64,000 bases of DNA. It comes from Allolobophora icterica. Its lineage: Eukaryota; Annelida; Clitellata; Crassiclitellata; Lumbricidae. Each line of letters begins with the position of its first letter. Within the stretch, counting starts at the first letter, position 1. Location: assembly GCA_963556255.1 (NCBI GenBank), contig OY744607.1:54454264-54518263 (forward strand). The letters are read 5' to 3'. This document shows positions 31,649 through 43,600 of this stretch, piece by piece. Below the pieces are notes generated by a model. That model was not told the origin of the DNA. It ran no database searches and was given only the letters and a program-made list of their open reading frames with translations. The position numbers were made by a program, and so were the translations under genes.

Positions 31649-34600
31649 CTACGAGTAAAATAAGAAAGGGAATGGTTGTAGTGCAAATAGAGATATGAAT
31701 AATATTATTATGATCCAATTATCCCACAGCAGCGTCCTGCAGGACATGAACTTCGTATGAAATAGGCCTACTCCCACATGGGCTTCGTATTTCCTACATA
31801 ATTATGGAATCATGTGGGCCAATATGCAGGACCTTATGAAGCCCACATTATCCCCACATGACAATATTCCCATACGGATTTCATATGTCTTGCATATGAG
31901 GTTGCTGTTAGGGAGGAGAAGTTCTTCAAATTGCGCAACGCCTACATTCCTTTGCGATCCCACTAAATCTGCTCTTCATCTTCTCGCCTCCAAGTTCTCT
32001 ACCCTTGGACAGGTTCAAACGTCCTCTCGAAGCTGGGCCTCCTCCGTCAGTCTACTATATCCATCCACCATCATCCAGTTCAACAGCTTCCGTCTGGGTA
32101 TTCCTCTCGTTTTCTCTCCCTCCATTCCTCCCTCTATGACAGTTTTCAGTAGGGAATCCTTCTCAAAATGTGACCAATCCACTTCCTGTCTTTCTCTTAT
32201 AGGAGGCCTATCCATAAGAGACCTATCCTCTTCCACCTTATACAGCCAAACATATCGGCGACCTAAAATTAAGTCCAGCCATTAACAGAGAAATTGGAAA
32301 AATCAGCTTACAAGATGACGTGTTGTTGCCATTTCCGAACGGATTGAAAGTGGTAGACGACCATTGTCCCGTGAGCGGTGTAAGTGGTCCCCCATTCGAA
32401 ACAGTTGATGATCCAGTTCCTCCACTGTTCGACGATGTATTTCCTGTTAATGAGGGATCGATGGTCGAAGCACCTGATGGTACAGTTCCTCCGCTGTTCG
32501 GCGATGCACTACCTCTTGCCGAAGGATCGATGGTCAAAGGGTCCTTCAAAGCACTGAAGGGTCTCGAAGTGGTGATAATGGAGTTGGGGGTGGTAGTGGT
32601 AGGCTTCGGCGTGCTTGTTGCCACTGTAAGGCAAAGAGCCAAAAAAGTTGAATACACAATTCTACTGCGTCATACACAGAAAGAACAGTTTCGTACACAA
32701 ATGCAGTATCTGGTGCCATTTGACTTGACTTCACATGATGTAACGTGACATTCATAACAAAACAATGACTTTACAACACCTTTATTACAACCCTACACCG
32801 AACGATGCAGAATTTTCTATCGCTATGATTTTACGTTGAACGTGTGTTAATATTGCCTACCCGTGCAAGTTCCGCTTGAAGTTAACTCGTAACCACTTTG
32901 ACATGCGTCGCATCCGCCGGCACCAGACATGTTACAGCCGACACTTGCGTTACAGTTCAATGCACATTCTAAAATAAGGGAATAATAGATGCTATCACAT
33001 CTGAAAGAATACAGGAATGCAACAGAGTGTGTAGCTGAAGAGCCTCTCTCGAAAGTGATTGTTGTATTGAAGCCGTAAAAACGACCTTTAATTTCTGTCA
33101 AAACCTTACTGCAAATGTATACAGGTACACGTGTGAGGTCGAAATTGAATTTATACATTGTTTCAAAACCAACTATGGTCAATCATCGAAAGCATGGAAA
33201 GAAACATATATGGGCTCGAATGGAAGCATATTTTAAATACCAGAAAGAAATAGCCAGCTTTAACAAAGATTTTCGTCAAAAAGCGTCAGAACCTAGTAGG
33301 CCTACTGTGCAAAAATATTAATTTAAACATATAAACTCTGCAGTCGTTAACACATAATGTCGCAAAAGTCATTTGCTGTCAGTCCTTATCACGGATCACA
33401 TCGATCGCACGTCGACGATATTGCATCCGGCTACGCAGTACGCTAGCTTTCCTGAAAAGCAGAATAGCCTACAGGAGCATCAACCCGTGAAAACGTTTTG
33501 AATTATCGTGATACTAAAGATGTAGATACCAGCTTAGGCCCACGTCATAATTAAAAGAAAATTTCGGTAAATTACGTCAAAACTGAAGAAGAAAAAACAG
33601 AAGCAAAAACAAACTATATTAAGGCATAACTATAAGCATGCTACTGAAATCAAAATCAATAGTACATACTGTCGCACGATCCATTTGTCGTAAGTGCATA
33701 TCCAAGATCACACCGATCACACTTATAGACGCCAGAGATGTTGCATCCGGCTGAACAATTAGATGAACATTCTAAAATAGCATATACAATACAAGAATGC
33801 AATTAATGTGAATAGACCTTAAGCAATATTCTAAAATAGAGTAAATCTAAAACACACTATAAGTTCCCTAAACATTATGAGGCCCATCAACGTGTTAATT
33901 CTGAAGGACTAAGCTGAAAAACCAATACGTTGAATGCGATCTCACATAATAAGATGGCGGCAGCGAGAGATGTTGTTGTGTCGGAGGTATTGTGTTTTAT
34001 TTTGAATAAATTTGGCAAAGTTCCGGAAAATAATATTAAAAGTATAGTTACCACCTTCTATAATGAGTCGGAGATAGCTGCTGGAAAAGAACTGTTCTAC
34101 CAGCGCCTGGAAGGCAAGAAATTAGCAAGTCTACCGCGCCTTGTGAAACGCAAGGGCGATAACAGAGTAAAATCGGACGTGGACGACCTGCTTGCGTTGG
34201 TCAATCTCGCCGACCAGGAGCTTGTGCTCGGTGAATTACCGAGGTTTGTCGCTGAGGACTTAAGTCGCGTCCCGAGCACCAAGCCCGAGGATCTGGACCT
34301 GTTTGTCTTGGCCAAAAAATCCGCGACAACGGAGGACAAGGTAAACGCGCTGACTTCAATGGTCACGGCTGGGGCAACAAGCGATGATAAACTGAACGCT
34401 GTAGCCTTAAAAATTTCGGTCTTGGAGGACATGATAGCTAGTCTGGTCTCAAAGATTGACGCAAGCTCATCCGATGTGCAAGGTACTGCGAAATCAAAGA
34501 TGGATGTGTGCCCACCCAAAGCTCAAGGGACGGCAACATCGGGAGGCGGTATCGTGCCGAAGAATCTTTCTGAGGTGCCTGTAAACAAGCATGAATCTGT

Positions 34601-37600
34601 TTGCATCCCAAATAATGCGACACAGAAACCGTCATTTGCCAAAGTCGCAGGACAGTTGAGTACTGATGGTGGCACGTTCACCACAGTAAAGTCAAAAAGG
34701 AACAAGCCACAGAAAATCACGGTTGGTTCAAGGGAGGGCAGCAGTGCAAAGATTGGAGCAGCAAAACCAGTGCTCTTTAAATCGATCTTCCACATTGACA
34801 ACATCTCAGGAGAATATGGCCCTGGCGACCTTGTGGACCATCTGAAAAGCGTTGACATTCCGGCTCTGTCCGTTTTTGAAAGCAAATCGTGGAGAAAATC
34901 AGGCCCTGATGGTGATGTGTTCAAGGCCTTTCGGCTCTGCATTGAGAGGCAGCATGCAGATCGCATTATGGCAAAAGATACGTGGCCAAAAGGCATCTTG
35001 GTACGCCCCTGGAAGTTCAAGGCTGCAGCCACTGGAACAAAACTGACATCTAACGACGTATCGATAGAAGAAGCCAAGAACACTACCACCAAATCATCAT
35101 GAATCTTACAATTAGCACTTTCAACCTGTATGGACTCAATCAAGGGCTGTCCATGCTGGCAGAGTTGTGCCAGGACTGTAATGTAATTTTTGTGCAGGAG
35201 CACTGGCTGTTGCCAAGTGACCTCGAACGTCTTTCTACAGTGGATTCTAAATTCACTAGTATTTCCAGTTCAGCGATGGAGGATACCAGTGGGCGTGGTA
35301 TATTAAGAGGCAGGCCTTTTGGAGGTGTTGCTATCCTTGTTGAAAATAGACTTATGCCAAGACTAAATATAATAGTCAAACTAGATAGGCTAATTGCTAT
35401 CAAGATTGCAGATTGTGTATATATTAATGTGTATTTTCCTGTACTAAATTGTGACTCGTATGATGACATAATGACAGAACTTCTTGCAAACATCGATGGC
35501 ATCCTAAGCGAAAACTTGGGTTGCAACATCATCCTTGGAGGAGATTTTAATCTGGAATTTCCTAATGGGCTATCCCACTGTCAAATTTTTAATGATTTTA
35601 TTAAGGGTGCAAATCTGATGCTGTGTGACAACAGGGTTGTAGGCCCCACTAAGTACACTTACTTATCTTTTGCGCACAAAACTACATCCTTCATTGATCA
35701 CTTTTTCATCAATAATGCCTTGTTGGATAAGGTGGAGTTATCTGAGATTATTGATAGTGGTATAAACCTGTCAGATCACCTACCATTGGTGCTACACCTT
35801 TCTGACTGCCTACCAGTTAAAAACAGTGACTGTGATAGGCAAAGCTCATATAACAATAAGCATAAAAGATTGAGATGGGATAAAGCTGACCTCATCTCAT
35901 ACTATCATGCTACAAATGTTTATCTATCTGATATTAGTTACCTTAATATGTGCACGAACTGTGCAGTGGGTTGCACCTGTAAGTGTGGTAATGATATAGA
36001 TGCATTCTATGACAAAATAGTTGAGGCTTTATGTAGTGCAGCAGATAAGCACTGCCCCATGACATCTGCTTCTTATTATAAACATTACTGGGATGATCAA
36101 CTCACTGATCTCAAGCACAAGTCTATAGCAGCCCATGATATGTGGAAGGCGGTTGGTAGGCCCAGCCAAGGACCAATTTATGAAGCCAAAAGATGTGCAA
36201 AAGCTGAATACAAGCTTGCTATTAGAAGCAAAAAGGCAGCAGAGGATAAGCACATCTCTAATGACTTGCATGATTATCTACTGGCAAAAGATACCACTGC
36301 ATTCTGGAAAACATGGGAAAGCAAGTTTAAAAGTAAACGCAAAGTTTCTGTGGTAGTGGATGGTTTTACTGAACCCAGTAAAATTGCCAATGCCTTTGCC
36401 ATCAATTTTAAAAATGCATGTTCACCCAATAATGAAAAATATAATGAAGAACTCAGAAGTAAATTTCTTTCTCGGTTCAGCCAGTACAATCCAGCTTTTG
36501 ATTACAGCACAGTATCTGTAGAGGTGGTTGACCAGTGCATCCGCAAAATGAAGCGTGGTAAAGCCCCAGGTTTAGATCGGATAGAGGCAGAGCATCTAGT
36601 ACATGCTCATCCTAGACTGTGTGTGCTCCTATCTCTTCTATTCAACCAGATGCTTAGGCATGGCAAGGTACCTACCAAGTTTGGCTTAGGCATCATTATA
36701 CCTGTGGAAAAAGGGGCCACCCTAGACAATAGTAAGAGTGACAACTATCGAGGTATCACATTGAGCTCCAATCTGTCCAAGCTCTTTGAAATGTGTTTGC
36801 TGGAACTGTACGGTACCTACTTGCTGACTTCCGACCTGCAGTTTGGTTTCAAAAAGGGGTTGGGCTGTTCTCATGCATTGCTTGCTGTAAGATCAGTAGT
36901 TGATTACTTTTCTATTCATGGCTCTAATGTAAACCTGTGTGCATTAGACATGTCTAAAGCTTTTGATAAAGTCAATCACTATGCATTATTTAGCAAGTTA
37001 ATGGATAGATCAGTCCCTCGTGAGTTTTTATGCATCCTCATAAGTTGGTATAGTATGAGTGCAGCATATGTGAGATGGGATAGCATGTTGTCTGATATGA
37101 TCAGTCTAGGCTGTGGAGTCAGGCAGGGTGGTGTCCTCTCACCAATACTTTTTGCGGTATATGTGAATGATGTTATAGAAAAATTGAGCAAGTCCAACCA
37201 TGGCTGCCGGATTGGGGAATTATTTCTGGGATGCATCATGTATGCTGACGACCTTATCTTGATGTCAGCTTCTCTATGTGACATACAAGCCATGGTCGAC
37301 ATTTGTGTGAAAGAACTAGAGAGTATTGACATGAAATTAAATGTAAGAAAATCTCAGGTAATGAGGATTGGCCCTTCCTATCGTGCCGCATGTAAAATGA
37401 TTAGGCTAAACAGTGTTCAAATTAACTATGTAGAAAAACTTAAATACTTGGGGTGTTGTCTTGTTTCTGCCAAGTCATTTAAAGTTAGTTTGCATGAAAT
37501 GAGAGTCAAATTCTACAAATCTTTCAACTCTTTATATAGTAAATGTTGTAAATTCACTGAGCCAGTTCTACTGCATCTTGTTAGTGCTTATTGTAAGCCA

Positions 37601-40600
37601 TTCTTGCTTTACGGAATGGAAGCTATGAGCCTCAGTAACAGTGAACTGAACACACTAAATTACACCTACAGCACTGCCATCTGTAAGATCTTCAAGGTCG
37701 GCCACTGTAGTGTTGAGGACATACTGCACTTCATGCAGGAACCTAACATTAAGGACTGCTGGATGTTAAGAAGAACAAGACTCTTTCTTAGGGGGCCAAT
37801 TACAGGGAATACTGTTGTAAACTTTGTGTGTGAACTTTTATGTACATAGTATAATTGCATTATTAAGGAAATGTGAACTATGTAATATGTTTAATTAGCA
37901 TACTGTCCATTGAATGCTGTATCGATTGTTTTGTTCTGTTTTTGTTGTGCTACCATATTTGGTGAATAAAGATTGATATATAATTAGCCTAATTGGTTAT
38001 GTAACATTCTAGTTATTTCTTGAAAAAGAATAGCTCAGCCACATTTACTCGTTCCCCGTGTCAGGACTTCTCTGGCTGAATCTAGGTCTTTTGCTTCCAT
38101 TGGCCCTGCTCTTTGGATTGAGCTTCCTCCGTTCGTTCGTTCTTCTGTTCTCTCAGGTAGGCCTAACGTTTCTTCCTCTTTTACCTTTCTTAACACTTGG
38201 TTTTTCTCTAGGGGTCTACCGCATTGGCAGCGCTTCTGAATGGCCCGCCCGCTAGAAGCGCATTATAAATATCCGAATACAATACAATCAAAGTGATATG
38301 GTCAGTCATTGAAAGCATGGTTAGACCAACAGGGTTGAATGGCAGCCTCTTCTAAAAACGTGAAAGAAAACAGCTAGCCTTTAGAGATGTTTTCGACCAA
38401 AAGCTTTATAGTCTACTGTGCACTTTTTTTTAATGTATAGACTCAACAGTTGTCCTAAGATGCTATCGCAAGAGCCATTTGTTGACATCTAAGGCGAACA
38501 CTTAGCCAAAGTCAATAGCACGTACTGTCACACGATCCATTTGCTGTCAATGCATATCCAAAATCACACCGATCACACTTAGACGCGCCAGTCATGTTGC
38601 ATCCAGCCGAACAGTTGGCTGAACACTCTAAAATATCAAAAATGCACAAACACTATTAAAATGAATACTGGACATTCTGAAATGCCGCAATTCGAAAACG
38701 TTTGCACTAGTTCTAATAACATTTTTAGACCAATCAAGATGGCATTTCTGAAGGACGAAGTTGAAACAAAATCTATGCGCAGAATGCGGAATCAAGTAAT
38801 GGGAAGCTTATTTAACGCTCCAGCTCTATTGGAAAATGAACAAGATGGCTACATTCAGAGAACTATCTTCAAAATCTTCGAACTCATGGATAAACCTATA
38901 CGGCCGAATGGCAACCTCTTTTTTAATGTGAGAGAAAACTGTTTCCCTTGACAGACTTTTGTAGTAAACCGTAATAACCGACCGTCCAGCTGAATATTTA
39001 TTTTAAAATAGAATTCACAATCGTTAACACATAGGCTATTGTCGCTAGAGCCATTTGCTGTCGGCCCATATCCCGGGTCACAAAGATCACACTAATAAAC
39101 GCCGGTGATATTGCAACCCGCTACGCAGTACACTGAACATTATGTAAAACAATACACAGGAACATCCACCTGTGAAAACCTTTTGAAATATCGCGATACA
39201 ATAGATGCAGATACCAGCAAACGTTACAGTTGAAAGGAACTTTCGATAAATTACGTCTCAGTTTAAAAACAAATACGTTTGAGTCACTAGCAAAGACAAG
39301 ATATGTTGTTCTTATACATCACAGCTATTTTGCGCCAGAAGCAAAGAAAACCAAATTAAGGAATTACACATAATATGAAAATAATGCTTAAATAAAATTC
39401 AATAGCACATACTGTCGCACGATCCATTTGCTGTCACTGCATATCCAATATCACATCCATCACACTTAGATGCGCCGGTCATATTGCATCCGGCTGTGCA
39501 GTTCGCTGAACATTCTGACAAATGAAATATTCAGAGAGACGTTAATTCCGTAAAACCTTTTGAAATATCATCATACCAAAGACGGAGGTACAACAATACG
39601 TCGCATTTAAAAGATAATGAAAGACAAAAAGGTTCGCGTCAAAAGCAATAATAAAGTACATCTAAATAAGACATAAAGCAAATCTAAATGAAACACGATT
39701 ACAGAAATATGACAACCATCAAAGGTTTTGAAATATCGTCATACTAAATATGCAGCAACGTGATTCCGTGGCAGTTGAAAGAAAATGAAAGACAAATACG
39801 TTTACGCCACAAGCAAGGAAATGCATAATCATACACAACTAAGCTTTGTTTCATTTCTTTCTACTGCACTGAGCATCCCTATCCCGTTTAACGCCCAGAC
39901 TTTTCTTGTCTTTTTCTACTCGCGTCGGGAAGGATTACTTATATATGCCATACACTGAATTATGTTACTTGATCTGTCGGGTGTCCGCGCATAGCGGGAT
40001 AATTATCCCTTTGGGGCCACCCATTGCTTCCATCACCGACTGTTCTCTCTCACCTTATTTAATGAAACAGTATTAAATGTACCTGACTTGTTATCCTTAT
40101 GTAATTGTTATTTACTGATTGGTTGCAATAAAAAGATATTGATTGATTGATTGATTGATTGATTGAACTATATGGAAAACATATTTAAGTTAAATTCAAT
40201 TCTACATACTGCCACACGATCCATTTGCTGTCAGTCCAAATCCTGGATCACACCGATCACACTTAGATGCGCCAGTCATGTTACATCCAGCTGAACAGTT
40301 AGCCGAACACTCTAAAATATCAAACGCAAGAGCACAATTAAAATGAATTCCGGACATTCTGAAATGCTGTAATTTAAAAACCTTTGTACCAGCTCCATGA
40401 ACATGATTAGATCAATCAAGATGGTATCTCTGAAAAGCGAAGCTGAAGAAAACCTATGCGTAGAATGCGGTATCAAGTAATGAGACCAAATATGATAATA
40501 TGATACATCTAAGGCGAATACTCAAGATTTTACGTTTTGACATATAGTGATGATAAAGATGCACATACCAGCTTAGGTCAAAACCGATAGAGAATTTAAA

Positions 40601-43600
40601 TAAATATTATTACGTCACAGTTGTTTTGCGTCAGAAGCAAAGACAAATTATATTAAGGAATAACACATAATATGAAAATAACGCTTAAATAAAATTCAAT
40701 AGCAAATACTGTCGCACGATCCATTTGCTGTCACCGCATATCCAATATCACATCCATCACACTTAGATGCGCCGGTCATATTGCATCCGGCTGTGCAGTT
40801 CGCTGAACATTCTGACAAATGAAATATTCAGAGAGACGTTAATTCCGTAAAACCTTTTGAAATATCATCATACCAAAGACGGAGGTACAACAATACGTCG
40901 CATTTAAAAGATAATGAAAGACAAAAAGGTTCGCGTCAAAAGCAATAATAAAGTACATCTAAATAAGACATAAAGCAAATCTAAATGAAACACGATTACA
41001 GAAATATGACAACCATCAAAGGTTTTGAAATATCGTTATACTAAATATGCAGCAACGTGATTCCGTGGCAGTTGAAAGAAAATGAAAGACAAATACGTTT
41101 ACGCCACAAGCAAGGAAATGCATAATCATACACAACTATATGGATAACATATTTAAGTTAAATTCAATTCTACATACTGCCACACGATCCATTTGCTGTC
41201 AGTCCAAATCCTGGATCACACCGATCACACTTAGATGCGCCAGTCATGTTACATCCAGCTGAACAGTTGGAAGAACACTCTAAAATATAAATGCAAGAGC
41301 ACAATTAAAATGAATTCCGGACATTCTGAAATGCTGTAATTTAAAAACCTTTGTACCAGCTCCAAGAACATGTTTAGATCAATCAAGATGGTATGTCTGA
41401 AAAGCGAAGCTGAAACAAAACCTATGCGTAGAATGCGGTATCAAGTAATGAGACAAAATATGATAATATGACACATCTAAGGCGAATACTCAAGATTTCA
41501 CGTTTTGACATATAGTGATGATAAAGATGCACATACCAGCGTAGGTCAAAACCGATAGAAAATATAAATAAATATTATAACGTCACAGTTGTTTTGCATC
41601 AGAAGCATGACAAATAATATTAAGGAATAACACATAATATAAAAAATAACGCTTAAATAAAATTCAATAGCACATACTGTCGCACGATCCATTTGCTGTC
41701 ACTGCATATCCAATATCACATCCATCACACTTAGATGCGCCGGTCATATTGCATCCGGCTGTGCAGTTCGCTGAACATTCTGACAAATGAAATATTCAGA
41801 GAGACGTTAATTCCGTAAAACCTTTTGAAATATCATACCAAAGACGGAGGTACAACAATACGTCGCATTTAAAAGATAATGAAAGACAAAAAGGTTCGCG
41901 TCAAAAGCAATAATAAAGTACATCTAAATAAGACATAAGGCAAATCTAAATGAAACACGATTACAGAAATATGACAACCATCAAAGGTTTTGAAATATCG
42001 TCATAATAAAATTGGCAGCAACGTGATTCCGTACGTGGCAGTTGAAAGAAAATGAAAGACAAATACGTTTACGCCACAAGCAAGGAAATGCATAATCATT
42101 AGGGTGGCTCAGAAAAATTATTTTCTTATTTTTTTAACTCTCACCCTCTCATAATGTTCCAAATAAATAAATAAAATTTCCTGTGAAGTTTGTGATTTTT
42201 AGGATGATGTTTAGGGGTGCCTCTTGGCAGGTGTAGTTTTACATAGGCGTGTCCTATTCGTACAGTGCCGCTAATTAGTATTAAGTCTAAGCAGTGAACA
42301 CACTGTATTCATTGTCTACTGTCTAGCAGTGCACGCATTATTAACCACAAGCAGTAACACTGTAATCAACAGCTAATTAAAGGATTATTAAAGTAAGTTC
42401 TGAAAATGGTTCTAGTCCGACATAGCCTTCAACATAAAAAACACATAATACAAAAAGCATTTCAGTCCGGCCACAACTGTGGATATCTTAGAGTCTATGA
42501 ACAACTTTTTATGCTCAGCAACTACTTGAAGGAGAAAGTGTTTCGGTTCTTCGTTTCTGGTCAGATCAGCATTAAACTCATGAATCAGAGTCACACATCT
42601 TTCTGCCGTGTCGTTTACAACTTTCAGTGCCTTAACATACTTCAGCGCTGTTTTGAAATCAGAATTGTAGCACCACAGACCAAGACCAATCTTAAGGAAT
42701 TCTGTGGGCAAGCTCAATGCTGTGAAGAATTGAATACTCTGCTGAGTGACAAAAGAGGTTAGAACATTTAGATTCCTGTTTGCTGAAAGATCACCCATCA
42801 TGGTGATTCGTTTTGTTGGATTGCTGTTTCCAAGAGGCCAACTGTTAATTGCGTTCACCATTCCTCATTTCACTTCAAGAGTGACAAACGGATCAAACAT
42901 TGCAAGGCATATGATTTCCTGATTCAGATACCCCAATAGCTTCTGCACCGCACCATAAACTATGACCTTATTTACTGCAGACTATTGCAACCTTTCCAGA
43001 AGCAGCAGGTCATTAATCGGAACCAAAGCTTGGATGTATCCACCATTGTAAAGCAGAGAAGCTGAAGTAGACTATGTTCTTCTTTGGCTGTCAGCTTAAA
43101 CTGGACAACATCTGCCTGGATAAGACCTAACATTGAGATTTTGAAACCGTATAACAAGCACGCCATCCATTTTGCTCGGTGGAGTCCAGCTGGAGTACTG
43201 AAATGAATTTCACTTAGAGGGATGCCTCTCAGAAATATGATGACACGAATGAGCAGTTCCTGGTAACCTTCTCGTGGCTGAGTTTCCTGAAGTTGCTGTT
43301 CAACAACATTCAAAACTTCAGCTCTTTTGCCCGGTGTGATCTCTCTTGTGACTTCAACATCATTTAAACCTGGACGGAAAGCAACATGATCAATATCAGC
43401 CTGCAGCAGGATTGGAAACGTTTGACCATCTGCATATCTGGTCCAGAAGAAGGAGCTAATGTCAGTGAACAGATCTTAACCAGGATTATCTCATGCATAT
43501 GATGCCGACAGGCAAAAGATAACAGACGATTGCCCAACTTCTCCTCCACAAGAGTGCGTGCACCTGATTTAAGACATGTGTTCGACGATATGATGTCGAA

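Larger units (their letters stand above)
33951..37983 (+). mobile_element. Full-length-looking two-ORF APE-type LINE inside an array intron
   Basis: Flanking sequence on both sides aligns with ordinary array intron (left '..gctgaaaaaccaatacgttg', right '..gaaaaagaatagctcagc'), so the element spans about 4.03 kb. Both ORFs are open. The left boundary falls within a few bases of ORF1's ATG, in the context aagATGGCGGC, so there is almost no 5' UTR. The 3' end is 'ggtgaataaagattgatata' plus a short AT tail. Target duplication is at most a few AT-rich bases and unclear. Clade not assigned. Confidence 0.85.

Noticed and set aside
34097..37860. Minus-strand ORFs within the LINE
   Set aside because: Antisense of ORF1 and ORF2 with no domain signal.
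38661..38951. 96-codon plus-strand ORF
   Set aside because: Lies in array intron sequence that recurs, broken by stops, in neighbouring introns.
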